In this document: piece by piece, positions 26,488 through 35,700 of the stretch
How the letters are laid out: every line of letters starts with the position of its first letter
How positions within the stretch are numbered: position 1 is the first letter of the stretch
Assembly: GCF_004101865.1 (NCBI RefSeq)
Contig: NZ_CP026118.1
Location: 3,675,001 to 3,739,000 of the forward strand
DNA length: 64,000 bases
Reading direction: 5' to 3'
From: Halobacillus litoralis
Lineage (GTDB): Bacteria > Bacillota > Bacilli > Bacillales > Halobacillaceae
Made by a program: the position numbers and the translations under genes
The notes under the pieces: generated by a model
Told to the model about the DNA's origin: nothing
Databases searched by the model: none
Seen by the model: only the letters and a program-made list of their open reading frames with translations

Positions 26488-27006
26488 ATGATGGACGAAA
26501 AAGAAATCATTGCACTACTCAGACATAAGCGTCATGACTGGATGAATCAAATTCAACTGATTCAAGGCTATGCTTCATTAAGAAATCAGGATCGATTAAT
26601 GGTACAAATTGAAGAAGTGAAAGAGGAGGCGGAAGAAGAGCGGAAATTGTTGAACAGTGATGCTGAACAGTTCCCCCTCTGGTTGTTTACATTCAATTGG
26701 GTACATAGGTCATACCGAATCAGGTATTTCTTGAAAGAAGAAGTTGATTTATCCCGTCATGATCATAAGCTTAAAGCTTATGCAAAACGGATGCTGGAAC
26801 TGATGGATGGGCATATAGAAGAAGATGAACTTTATGAAGGTACAGTTACGATTTATGTAGGTGGACAAGCTGCAGTGGGGATGAGTTGGGAATGGGATGG
26901 CCCTTTCCGTCATCCAGCTGACTTGAAAAAGAAATTAAACGAAGAAGGATTCATTGCAACAATATTTGATAGTAGAGAACTTTCTATCGAGATGACGATA
27001 GAATGA
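26488..27006 (+). CDS. spo0B: Sporulation initiation phosphotransferase Spo0B
   Basis: Spo0B passes phosphate from Spo0F to Spo0A in the sporulation phosphorelay. The 172-aa protein has the phospho-accepting His in RHDWMNQIQLIQGY (His16 from this start), the same motif as in B. subtilis, followed by a helical hairpin and a degenerate ATPase-like C-terminal domain. It sits between rpmA and obg, the conserved location. ATG 26488 is preceded by GAGGGAG at 26476-26482; an in-frame ATG 26446 overlaps the promoter region. Confidence 0.9.
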   Translation: MMDEKEIIALLRHKRHDWMNQIQLIQGYASLRNQDRLMVQIEEVKEEAEEERKLLNSDAEQFPLWLFTFNWVHRSYRIRYFLKEEVDLSRHDHKLKAYAKRMLELMDGHIEEDELYEGTVTIYVGGQAAVGMSWEWDGPFRHPADLKKKLNEEGFIATIFDSRELSIEMTIE

Positions 27007-27014
27007 AGAGGTGA

Positions 27015-28304
<1,290 letters not shown>

Positions 28305-28321
28305 CGAGGGGAGGGACCGCT

Positions 28322-28771
28322 ATGGCGGATTATAATGAAAAGTTTTATTTAGTCCGTAGTGATATTCTCCCTGAGGCAATGATGAAGACGATAGATGCTA
28401 AAGCGCTGCTCGAAAGGGGCAAGGTGGAATCGATTTTTGATGCTGTCCAAAAGGTCGGCTTGTCGCGAAGCGCCTTTTATAAATACCGGGATGCAGTCTT
28501 TCCCTTTCAGGCGATGGTGAAAGAACAGATGATTACTTTATTCTTCCATTTGGAGGATAGAAAAGGGACATTGTCGAACTTGCTGATGACAGTGGCAGAA
28601 TCAGGTTGCAATGTCCTTACGATTCATCAAACCATCCCTTTACAAGGGAAAGCGAATGTCACTCTTTCCTTGAATACCTCGGGAATGGTTGATAGTATAG
28701 AGAAACTTTTGCAACAACTGCATAAGTTAGACTTTGTCGATCGGGTAGAAATATTAAGTACAGGAGCTTAA
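28322..28771 (+). CDS. pheB: ACT-domain protein PheB
   Basis: The 149-aa protein has an N-terminal region with a short helix-turn-helix-like segment ([18 protein letters not shown]) and a C-terminal ACT domain (about 72-147, [19 protein letters not shown]). ACT domains bind amino acids. Its place before pheA is conserved in Bacillaceae, where it is named pheB, but a biochemical role is not established. Start after GGGGAGGG. Confidence 0.88.
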   Translation: MADYNEKFYLVRSDILPEAMMKTIDAKALLERGKVESIFDAVQKVGLSRSAFYKYRDAVFPFQAMVKEQMITLFFHLEDRKGTLSNLLMTVAESGCNVLTIHQTIPLQGKANVTLSLNTSGMVDSIEKLLQQLHKLDFVDRVEILSTGA

Positions 28772-28785
28772 CTGGAGGGGAAATC

Positions 28786-29661
28786 ATGTCGGAACAAAAG
28801 ATAGGATATTTAGGGCCTAAAGGTACTTTTACTAAAATGGCAGTCGACGCCCTTTTTGATGGAGGGTCCTATGTCAGCTATGATAATATTCCTGCTTGCT
28901 TGGATGCAGTAGAAAGTGGAGAAATAGGCACGGGGGTTGTACCATTAGAAAATGCAATTGAAGGCTCGGTTCATTTGACCATAGACTATTTAGTTCACCA
29001 GGTCAGCCAATCCATCATTGCAGAGCTTACGGTCCCCATTAAGCAGCATCTTCTTGTCCATAATCAACATCACGGGGAAGAAATTGCAAAGGTATATTCT
29101 CATAGTCATGCTATTGCCCAATGTCATCAGTATTTGCACAAAAACTATCCTGGAGCGGAATTAGAATATACAGCTTCTACAGGAAAGGCGGCTGAAATCG
29201 TTGCTTCCGCTGGTCCTGGGGTAGCAGCAATCGGAAATCACCTGGCCGCAGAAGAAAATGGCTTGAAGATGTTGGATGCTGAGATCCATGATTATGACAA
29301 CAACCACACACGGTTTGCTGTCGTTCAAAAAACACCCCATACCTTGAAAGTGAAAGATCATCCTGTCAGCAAGCATAAGACGACGGTCATGGTCACCCTG
29401 CCAAAGGATTATGTAGGGGCATTGCATCAAGTACTGGCAGCGTTTGCCTGGAGAAAAATGAACTTATCCAAAATTGAGTCAAGACCAATGAAGACGGGTC
29501 TTGGCAACTATTTCTTCTTAATAGATGTAGACCAACCATACGATCAAGTCCTGTTTCCTGGCGTTCAGGCAGAGCTTGAGGCGTTAGGATGTCAGCTGAA
29601 GGTCCTCGGTACTTATCCAAGTTACCAAATTGACGTTCCGACGCCTGTCCAAAAAGCATAA
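28786..29661 (+). CDS. pheA: Prephenate dehydratase PheA
   Basis: PheA converts prephenate to phenylpyruvate in phenylalanine synthesis. The 291-aa protein has the catalytic domain (about 1-185, starting IGYLGPKGTFTKMAV), the Thr-Arg-Phe active-site motif NNHTRFAVV, and a C-terminal ACT domain with the Phe-binding ESRPMKTGLGNYFF sequence. It is the monofunctional Firmicutes type, and feedback inhibition by phenylalanine is likely. Confidence 0.95.
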   Translation: MSEQKIGYLGPKGTFTKMAVDALFDGGSYVSYDNIPACLDAVESGEIGTGVVPLENAIEGSVHLTIDYLVHQVSQSIIAELTVPIKQHLLVHNQHHGEEIAKVYSHSHAIAQCHQYLHKNYPGAELEYTASTGKAAEIVASAGPGVAAIGNHLAAEENGLKMLDAEIHDYDNNHTRFAVVQKTPHTLKVKDHPVSKHKTTVMVTLPKDYVGALHQVLAAFAWRKMNLSKIESRPMKTGLGNYFFLIDVDQPYDQVLFPGVQAELEALGCQLKVLGTYPSYQIDVPTPVQKA

Positions 29662-29669
29662 TTAATATG

Positions 29670-29705
29670 ACCCCTGAATCCTGATATAAATTGGGATTCA
29701 GGGGT
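29670..29705 (+). terminator. Intrinsic terminator after pheA
   Basis: ACCCCTGAATCC at 29670-29681 pairs perfectly with GGATTCAGGGGT at 29694-29705, followed by TTGTTTATATTTTTT. The remaining bases to safA (29706-29830) hold no clear promoter, though CATAGAGT at 29765 resembles a sigma-E -10. Confidence 0.85.
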
Positions 29706-29830
29706 TTGTTTATATTTTTTGAAAAATATTATAGGCTTTTTCATCAATCTTTCGGTTTGTGTTGCATAGAGTGTTATGAAGCTATTATTGTCTTATCGTT
29801 TCTTAGAATCACAGGAAGGGAGTTGCAGAT

Positions 29831-31063
29831 GTGAGAATTCACATTGTACAAAAAGGAGATACACTCTGGAAGATAGCTAAAAAGTATGGGGTCGACTTTG
29901 AAGAGTTGAAATCTGTAAATACCCAGCTTTCCAATCCTGATATGATCATGCCGGGTATGAAAATCAAAGTCCCTCAAGGAAAAAAACAAGTGAAAAAAGA
30001 AGCGCCTAAACAAACAGCGAAAACACCGAAGAAGGAAATGCCTTCTGCCCCACCTTATAAAGATACTTCACCAAAACCGATTCCATCCATTAAAGAGGAT
30101 GAGAAGAAGCCGGTGAGTAAAGGGGTCATGGAAAAACCGATGCAGCCGATGCAGCCAATGCAACCGATTAATATGAGCATGCCGATTTCCATGCCAAGTA
30201 TCGATCAGCAAATGCAAAATTATTATACAACATTCCATTTACCTCAAATGCCGATGCCGCAACAACCGAAAGAGGAAGTGAAGGGCGAGGCATCAAAAGA
30301 AGAGGTCAAAGGAGAACAGTATGCACCGATGCCGCAGCAATCACCAATGCCGCAACAGGCACCAATGCCACAGCAATCACCAATGCAGCAGGCGCCGATG
30401 CCTCAACATCAACAACCATATGGGCAGCCAATGCAGCCTCAGCTCATTAATACTGATTTCTATTGCTGTCCGCCTCACCATGTCATGATGCCAATGCATA
30501 TGCCGATGCATCAGCAGCCAATGCACCAGCCCATGGCTCAACAACCGATGCAGATGTGGGATGATGATGATTCAGGAGATGACATGGTTCAGGGCGCCCA
30601 GTCAGATTCGGACTGTGGCTGTGGAGAAGGGCAGGGGCCTCAAGCATATGGCCCGATGATGGGATATGGACCACCGCATGGTTTTCAGGCACCCTGGCAG
30701 CAGCCTCACCATGGACCGATGCAACAGCCGATGGGATGGGGGCAGCCCCCACAACAAGGATGGGGCCCACCGAACCCGCAAATGGGAGGGAATCAACAGC
30801 CTCAACAAGGATGGGGCCCACCGAACCCGCAAATGGGAGGGAATCAACAGCCTCAACAAGGATGGGGCCCACCGAACCCGCAAATGGGAGGGAATCAACA
30901 GCCTCAACAAGGATGGGGTCCGCCGAACTCTCAGATGGGATGGGGGCAACAGCCTAAACAAGGATGGGGTCCGCCAAACCCTCAAATGGGACCATGCGAT
31001 CCGCAACAAATGGACCAAGGATTCCCACAGCCTTGGAGGGACGATGATGTAGATGAAAGCTGA
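29831..31063 (+). CDS. safA: Spore coat morphogenetic protein SafA-like (LysM)
   Basis: SafA binds spore cortex through LysM and organises inner coat proteins. The 410-aa protein has an N-terminal LysM domain (residues 2-48, IHIVQKGDTLWKIAKKYG), a Lys-rich linker, a middle region rich in Pro, Gln, Met and His (PMPQQ repeats, then MPMHMPMHQQPMHQPM), a CGCG patch, and a C-terminal array of five 17-residue repeats (QQGWGPPNPQMGGNQ). The Gln- and Lys-rich composition would suit transglutaminase cross-linking, as known for B. subtilis SafA. Start is GTG 29831 after GGAAGGGAG. Position after pheA matches safA. It overlaps the next gene by 11 bases. Confidence 0.85.
   Translation: MRIHIVQKGDTLWKIAKKYGVDFEELKSVNTQLSNPDMIMPGMKIKVPQGKKQVKKEAPKQTAKTPKKEMPSAPPYKDTSPKPIPSIKEDEKKPVSKGVMEKPMQPMQPMQPINMSMPISMPSIDQQMQNYYTTFHLPQMPMPQQPKEEVKGEASKEEVKGEQYAPMPQQSPMPQQAPMPQQSPMQQAPMPQHQQPYGQPMQPQLINTDFYCCPPHHVMMPMHMPMHQQPMHQPMAQQPMQMWDDDDSGDDMVQGAQSDSDCGCGEGQGPQAYGPMMGYGPPHGFQAPWQQPHHGPMQQPMGWGQPPQQGWGPPNPQMGGNQQPQQGWGPPNPQMGGNQQPQQGWGPPNPQMGGNQQPQQGWGPPNSQMGWGQQPKQGWGPPNPQMGPCDPQQMDQGFPQPWRDDDVDES
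30752..31006 (+). repeat. 51-bp tandem repeat in safA (five copies)
   Basis: Copies start at 30752, 30803, 30854, 30905 and 30956, each 51 bases (17 codons). Copies 1 to 3 are almost identical at the base level; copies 4 and 5 differ at several places. The pattern indicates recent unit duplication and likely length variation between strains. Confidence 0.9.
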
Positions 31064-32012
31064 ACGACGGAAGGGCGATTCATATACGGATCGCCTTTTT
31101 CATTGGCTGCAAATGGAAGAAAAGCTGCCTATCGAATATGAAAAAACGATTAAACCCAAGGTATATAAAATCCGTTTTCAGAATAAGCCATTCATATTGA
31201 AAGGGTATCGAAGGTTACATGTCATCCAGCAGCAAATAGAGTTTTTCCAACATTGGAATTATGCATATAAAATTGCTGCCCGACCTTTTCCGTTTGAAAA
31301 TGGTGTGTACACGAAAAGTAAGCTGGGATGTGACTGGTCTTTGTTCGAAAGAATAGAGGGAAGGCATGCAGAATTTGACAATCACAATGACCGCAAGAAA
31401 GCCGTGCAAATTCTTCACCAATTCCACCGGACGACCAAGGGAATTGCGGTACTCTCTATCCCAAAAGACCCTCTGTATGTGAAATGGGAAAAACGGCTTG
31501 AGCACTTTGAAGAAACGAGAGATATCTTCTCAGACTTCAGAAAAAAAGGGATGTACCAGGAATTGAGGTCTTGTATGATGGACCGTCTTGAAAAGTTTTC
31601 GGCTCACCCCTGGGGGGAGATTGAAGAAAAAGCCTGGGAAAATCATGAGTGGCTGCATGGGGATGTGGCACATCATAACTTTATCATCAGTCCTGACAAA
31701 AGCATCAAGTTAATCGATTTCGATCTTTTGCATACAGGGCCGAGGATTTATGATCACATTCAATTAGCACAAAGATTTCTTCCTTATGTAGAAAGCCAGC
31801 GGTCTACCTTACTTAAATATTTTCCCCATATAAAAGACCGCGATATTTGGTGGGAGGGAGTCCTGGTCCCTGCTGATTTATTAAGGGAATGGCTTTATGG
31901 ATATAGACAAAGTTTAAGGGAAGAATCCACTCTCATCCGTCACATGCGTAAATTGGAGAAATCGTGGGAGACCCGGAAGAAGTTTGTCCGATATGCTGAA
32001 CATATGCTATGA
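31053..32012 (+). CDS. CotS/YsxE-type phosphotransferase-fold spore protein
   Basis: The 319-aa protein has an aminoglycoside phosphotransferase/protein-kinase-like fold. The visible motifs are LHGDVAHHNFI (catalytic loop, Asp then Asn) near residue 208 and KLIDFDLL (the metal-binding Asp) near 224. An N-terminal lysine-bearing strand is KIRFQNKPFILKGY. Spore coat proteins CotS, CotI and YsxE/YutH share this fold in Bacilli. It starts inside the safA end (11-base overlap), so it is co-expressed with the coat gene. The catalytic residues look intact, so real kinase activity is possible. Substrate unknown. Confidence 0.8.
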   Translation: MKAERRKGDSYTDRLFHWLQMEEKLPIEYEKTIKPKVYKIRFQNKPFILKGYRRLHVIQQQIEFFQHWNYAYKIAARPFPFENGVYTKSKLGCDWSLFERIEGRHAEFDNHNDRKKAVQILHQFHRTTKGIAVLSIPKDPLYVKWEKRLEHFEETRDIFSDFRKKGMYQELRSCMMDRLEKFSAHPWGEIEEKAWENHEWLHGDVAHHNFIISPDKSIKLIDFDLLHTGPRIYDHIQLAQRFLPYVESQRSTLLKYFPHIKDRDIWWEGVLVPADLLREWLYGYRQSLREESTLIRHMRKLEKSWETRKKFVRYAEHML

Positions 32013-32785
32013 TTATATATCATATGTGTGAAAGGATGAGCAATCCGGTGGAACAAAATGTGATCAAGATAGTATCGTGGCTTCAAAAACAGGTCGAACA
32101 AGCGAATGTAGATGGACTGCTAGTCGGTGTCAGTGGCGGAATCGATTCTGCAGTTGTAGCGAATTTAATTAAAAGAGCATGCCCTGAAAGCTCTCTGGGA
32201 GTCGTCATGCCTTGTAAAAGCCAATCAGATGATCAAAAACATGCAACAAGTGTTTTGAAAGCATGTGGTCTACCTTCCATAACAGTGGATTTGACCGAAA
32301 CGCACGAAGTGATGTTTTCGAACATCCAACAGCAATTGAAAAGCACCAATCAACTAGATGAAAACCAATTGAAATTGGCTGATGCAAACTTGCGAGCGCG
32401 CTTGAGGATGAGCACGCTTTATACGGTGGCGACCAATCATAAATATTTAGTGGTAGGAACAGATAATGCTGCTGAATGGTACACTGGCTATTTTACAAAG
32501 TATGGCGATGGAGGCGTGGACCTTGTTCCACTTGTGAATCTTACTAAAGGGGAAGTCCGTGAAATGGCTGAGTATCTTGGTGTCCCTGGTGAAGTCATTC
32601 ATAAACAGCCAAGTGCAGGTTTGTGGGAAGGTCAAACAGATGAAAATGAGATGGGAACCAGTTACGCGAATATCGATCGTCACCTTGAAGGGAAGGAAAT
32701 TCCTGAGAAAGACCGTGAAATCATAGAAGCCATGCACACACGTTCGGCTCATAAACGACAGCTGCCGCCTGCTCCTCCTAAATAA
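32009..32785 (+). CDS. nadE: NH3-dependent NAD+ synthetase NadE
   Basis: NadE amidates deamido-NAD to NAD with ammonia and ATP. The protein has the PP-loop GVSGGIDSAVVANLI and, near the middle, LVVGTDNAAEWYTGYFTKYGDGG with the substrate loop. It has no glutaminase domain, so it uses free ammonia. The frame begins at ATG 32009 overlapping the kinase-like gene, but AAAGG at 32030-32034 precedes an in-frame GTG 32048, which may be the real start; ATG 32036 is too close to that site. Up to 258 aa. This form differs from the B. subtilis 272-aa NadE. Confidence 0.9.
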   Translation: MIIYHMCERMSNPVEQNVIKIVSWLQKQVEQANVDGLLVGVSGGIDSAVVANLIKRACPESSLGVVMPCKSQSDDQKHATSVLKACGLPSITVDLTETHEVMFSNIQQQLKSTNQLDENQLKLADANLRARLRMSTLYTVATNHKYLVVGTDNAAEWYTGYFTKYGDGGVDLVPLVNLTKGEVREMAEYLGVPGEVIHKQPSAGLWEGQTDENEMGTSYANIDRHLEGKEIPEKDREIIEAMHTRSAHKRQLPPAPPK

Positions 32786-32807
32786 GCATGGCGAATATTG
32801 TCAGACT

Positions 32808-32854
32808 AAAACATTCTTCTTGGACCCATAGTAAGGGTAAAAGGAGAATGTTTT
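32808..32854 (+). promoter_or_regulatory. Hairpin: nadE terminator overlapping the next gene's ribosome binding site
   Basis: AAAACATTCT at 32808-32817 pairs perfectly with AGAATGTTTT at 32845-32854, with ACCC/GGGT (32824-32827, 32835-32838) inside. The 3' arm overlaps the AAGGAG site (32841-32846) and ends 1 base before ATG 32856. It could end nadE transcription and hide the next gene's translation start. Confidence 0.55.
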
Positions 32855-32855
32855 T

Positions 32856-33413
32856 ATGTGGAAAATAATATTTATGTATTTAATGGTTTGTACCACCTTA
32901 TTAGCTTGTCAAGCTGAAGATGCAGCTGAACCAGAACCAAAAGAAGAGGAGTCCTTTTATGAACCTTTGGAATACAAAGCGGATGAAGGCGTAAAAAGAA
33001 GAGGGAAGATTCCAACTGGGAAAGATAGTTATTTTAAGCGTACAGCAGAGGAAGAATTTAAAAATTCCCGTTATAATCAAACGAACCGCTCCCATGATAA
33101 TGACTTTAATAACGAAGATGCAATGGAAATCGTTGAGAAGGTTCATGAATTAGAAGAGGTGACAATGGCACAGGCTTTTTCCACGGATGATCATGTATAT
33201 ATAGCCGTTATGGTCAATCCTTATGATAGAAGAGATCAATCTGTTCCAGAGAAGATCCAGACAAAGGTTGAAGAGCTGACCGATAAAAAAGTGACAATCT
33301 ATACAAACAACAACAATTGGGATCATATGAAAGATTTGAATAGCCGCTTGAAAGCATCTCAAGCTCCGGATCGGCTTAAAAACCAAATCAGGGATTTCTT
33401 CAAACAACAGTAG
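32856..33413 (+). CDS. YhcN/YlaJ-family sporulation lipoprotein (CoxA position)
   Basis: The 185-aa protein has a lipoprotein signal: hydrophobic residues 3-17 then LLAC with the lipid-bearing Cys18. The mature part is polar and has the YhcN/YlaJ-type domain (about 85-165, including VHELEEVTMAQAFSTDDHVYIAV in parts). In B. subtilis the neighbour of safA is coxA, a spore cortex protein of the same family, so this is probably its counterpart. Membrane-anchored on the outside of the forespore or mother cell membrane is expected. Confidence 0.75.
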   Translation: MWKIIFMYLMVCTTLLACQAEDAAEPEPKEEESFYEPLEYKADEGVKRRGKIPTGKDSYFKRTAEEEFKNSRYNQTNRSHDNDFNNEDAMEIVEKVHELEEVTMAQAFSTDDHVYIAVMVNPYDRRDQSVPEKIQTKVEELTDKKVTIYTNNNNWDHMKDLNSRLKASQAPDRLKNQIRDFFKQQ

Positions 33414-33491
33414 AAAAGCACTTCTTTTAAGGCAACTGGGGATTATGATATATTGAAGTAGAAAAGATTTGCTTGGGAGAGGAGAATGTCC

Positions 33492-34244
33492 ATGGCTGGC
33501 CATTCAAAATGGAGTAATATCAAGCATCGGAAAGGTGCTCAAGACAAAAAGCGGGGAAAACTTTTCATGAAGCTTGCCCGTGAAATTTTCATGGCAGCGA
33601 AACAAGGTGGGGGGGATCCGGATACGAACCCTCCTTTGCGTATAGCTGTCGATAAAGCGAGATCCAACAATATGCCGAATGACAACGTGGATCGTGCGAT
33701 TAAGAAAGCCACGGGCGATTTAGATGGTGTCAATTATGAAGAATATACGTACGAAGGGTACGGGCCCGGCGGTGTAGCCGTCATGGTAAAAGTGTTGACG
33801 GATAATAAAAACCGTACAGCGGCGGATGTCCGACATGCATTCAATAAAAATGAAGGGAACCTTGGGGAAAATGGTTGTGTAGCATTCATGTTCAATCGTT
33901 CAGGCTACCTGGTCATTGACCGTCCCTCGATGGAAGCTGACGAAGAATCGGTTATGCTGGAGGCTATTGAAGCAGGAGCAGAGGAAATGGAAACAACAGC
34001 CGAAAGATTTGAAATCTATACAGAGCCTGAATCCTTTTCAGATGTCAAAGCTTCCTTAGAAACAAGTGGGTATGAGTTCGTTACAAGCGAAGTGACGATG
34101 ATACCCGAGACTTATACCGAACTTGATGAAGAAGGCGTTGAAAAAATGCTTAAATTGATTGATATGCTTGAAGATAATGATGACGTCCAGGAAGTCTATC
34201 ATAATCTTGATGCCGATGAATCGATTCTGGAAAAATTAGCGTAA
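33492..34244 (+). CDS. yebC: YebC/PmpR (TACO1) family protein
   Basis: YebC-family proteins were described as transcription regulators and more recently as factors that help ribosomes through difficult sequences. The 250-aa protein has the invariant start [18 protein letters not shown] and the acidic C-terminal domain ([17 protein letters not shown]). Start chosen at ATG 33492 because GAGAGGAG ends 7 bases before it; ATG 33486 would be only 1 or 2 bases away. Located where B. subtilis has yrbC (yebC). Confidence 0.94.
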   Translation: MAGHSKWSNIKHRKGAQDKKRGKLFMKLAREIFMAAKQGGGDPDTNPPLRIAVDKARSNNMPNDNVDRAIKKATGDLDGVNYEEYTYEGYGPGGVAVMVKVLTDNKNRTAADVRHAFNKNEGNLGENGCVAFMFNRSGYLVIDRPSMEADEESVMLEAIEAGAEEMETTAERFEIYTEPESFSDVKASLETSGYEFVTSEVTMIPETYTELDEEGVEKMLKLIDMLEDNDDVQEVYHNLDADESILEKLA

Positions 34245-34261
34245 TTCCCCTTTTCTATGAT

Positions 34262-34302
34262 AATAACTTCTGTTTCTGGACACACTAGGAACAGAAGTTA
34301 TT
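34262..34302 (+). terminator. Intrinsic terminator after yebC
   Basis: A perfect 13-bp stem pairs AATAACTTCTGTT (34262-34274) with AACAGAAGTTATT (34290-34302), followed by TCTGTTAG. The tail is short, so it may be leaky into bofC. Confidence 0.7.
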
Positions 34303-34321
34303 TCTGTTAGGGGGAATGATC

Positions 34322-34900
34322 ATGAAGAGGTGGTTGTTGGTAGCGGGGGCAGTCATGGGCTTGTTAGTTTTAAGTTGGGCATTTGTTTCAAACTCCCAAC
34401 CGGAGCCTTTAGCTGCTGAAGACAACTCTACACAGCGTATAATCCAAGGGAAAGGCAGTCAGAGCACAGACACTGTCAAAACTCTCGTGAAGCCTGAACC
34501 TTTGAAACTTAAGGTGATATTAAGAGAACATTATATAGACGGTGTAACAGAGACAACCAAAAAAGAAGAAACCATATGGTCCATGATGGATTTCTGGGCC
34601 ACTTATGAAGATTGGACGGTAGAAGAACAGCATATAGATACAGTAGTCTTCCAAAGGCATGTAGAAGATATTTCTCCACTGACGAAGCAGCAAGGTTACT
34701 TCGGGCTGACAGAGAATGGAGAACTAGCTGTTTTTCAAGGTCTGCCGGATAATGGGAAAGTGATGGAATCCTTCAAGCCTATTCCTGTTAAACCCTTAGA
34801 GTCCAAACGGGAAAAAGAATTGGAAACAGGGATAAAAATCAAAGATCAACGACATTTTGAGCAAGTTCTCCAACAATACTCAGATGAAGGCGAAGTATAA
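34322..34900 (+). CDS. bofC: Forespore intercompartmental signalling protein BofC
   Basis: BofC is exported from the forespore and restrains the SpoIVB protease, so it delays pro-sigma-K processing by SpoIVFB (also encoded here). The 192-aa protein has an N-terminal signal or anchor (about residues 3-22) and the conserved segment QQGYFGLTENGELAVFQG near 120-137. ATG 34322 is 7 bases after GGGGG; ATG 34316 is too close. Position upstream of ruvA matches B. subtilis. Confidence 0.9.
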   Translation: MKRWLLVAGAVMGLLVLSWAFVSNSQPEPLAAEDNSTQRIIQGKGSQSTDTVKTLVKPEPLKLKVILREHYIDGVTETTKKEETIWSMMDFWATYEDWTVEEQHIDTVVFQRHVEDISPLTKQQGYFGLTENGELAVFQGLPDNGKVMESFKPIPVKPLESKREKELETGIKIKDQRHFEQVLQQYSDEGEV

Positions 34901-34906
34901 TCGACG

Positions 34907-34935
34907 AAACAGCCACAGATGAAAAGTGGCTGTTT
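34907..34935 (+). terminator. Intrinsic terminator after bofC
   Basis: AAACAGCCAC at 34907-34916 pairs with GTGGCTGTTT at 34926-34935, followed by TTGTTG. Confidence 0.85.
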
Positions 34936-35002
34936 TTGTTGTGGTCCACTAAGAAGCATTATGCGGGTACTGAGGCTGAAAGTTCCTTGACATGATTATG
35001 GG

Positions 35003-35027
35003 CGAACATGTGCTTGTATGTTACAAT
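35003..35027 (+). promoter_or_regulatory. LexA-box-like operator and extended -10 promoter of ruvAB
   Basis: CGAACATGTGCTTG at 35003-35016 matches the Bacillus LexA (DinR) box CGAACRNRYGTTYC at 12 of 14 positions. TGTTACAAT at 35019-35027 is an extended -10 directly downstream. TTGACA at 34987 is too far for a normal spacer. SOS control of ruvAB is known in B. subtilis. Confidence 0.6.
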
Positions 35028-35064
35028 ATTAAGGATAGAATAAAGGTTAGAGAGGATTACTTCA

Positions 35065-35682
35065 ATGATTAGTTATGTGAAAGGTCAGTTGACGACCATT
35101 GATGAGGGGTCGGTCATTATAGAAACGAATGGTATTGGCTATGAAATCTTATGTGCCAACCCTTTTCATTTTCAAGATGCTTTAAACAATGAAGTGAAAA
35201 TACATACATACCATTATATTAGAGAAGATAACCAGTCTTTATATGGTTTCAAGAAAAAAGAAGATAAGCAGTTATTCGCTCAATTGCTAAATGTGTCAGG
35301 AATTGGTCCGAAAGGTGCGCTCGCCATACTAGGAACGGTGAGCGTACCTGAATTCGTTTCAGCGATTGAGCAAGAAGATGATAAATATTTGACGAAGTTT
35401 CCTGGAGTCGGGAAAAAGACAGCACGGCAGATGATTCTCGATTTGAAAGGCAAACTGGTGGTTTGGTTACCAGATGAAGAAAATGAGGATACACTGTTCT
35501 ATAAAGATGATTTACCTTCAAATGAAAAGCGTCAACGTGTAGATGATGCCATTGAAGCGCTGAAAGCCTTAGGTTATACCGATAAAGAAGTGAAATTTGT
35601 CAGGACTGAACTTGAGAAAGCAAACAATGGAAATGTGGATGATTATGTTCGCCAAGGCCTGCAACTGCTGATGAAAACCTAA
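35065..35682 (+). CDS. ruvA: Holliday junction branch migration protein RuvA
   Basis: RuvA binds the four-way junction as a tetramer and loads RuvB. The 205-aa protein has the OB fold (1-62, MISYVKGQLTTID), two HhH motifs (LLNVSGIGPKGALAIL, LTKFPGVGKKTARQMI) and a C-terminal three-helix domain (about 155-203) that contacts RuvB. It is followed 18 bases later by ruvB. Confidence 0.96.
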   Translation: MISYVKGQLTTIDEGSVIIETNGIGYEILCANPFHFQDALNNEVKIHTYHYIREDNQSLYGFKKKEDKQLFAQLLNVSGIGPKGALAILGTVSVPEFVSAIEQEDDKYLTKFPGVGKKTARQMILDLKGKLVVWLPDEENEDTLFYKDDLPSNEKRQRVDDAIEALKALGYTDKEVKFVRTELEKANNGNVDDYVRQGLQLLMKT

Positions 35683-35700
35683 GAATAAGGAGGGTTATAG

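Noticed and set aside
26488..27006. Sensor histidine kinase
   Set aside because: The His motif resembles kinases, but the ATP-binding boxes are absent and the length and position match Spo0B.
29765..29772. Sigma-E -10 (CATAGAGT) for safA
   Set aside because: The -35 side at the right distance is poor (TCAATCT), so it is only mentioned and not listed.
30752..31006. Repeat array as a CRISPR
   Set aside because: Units are directly adjacent without unique spacers, and encode an in-frame protein repeat.
30483..31018. Long open frames on both strands in the safA repeat region
   Set aside because: They result from the 51-base period, which keeps all frames open. Codon pattern and LysM start support only the + frame of safA.
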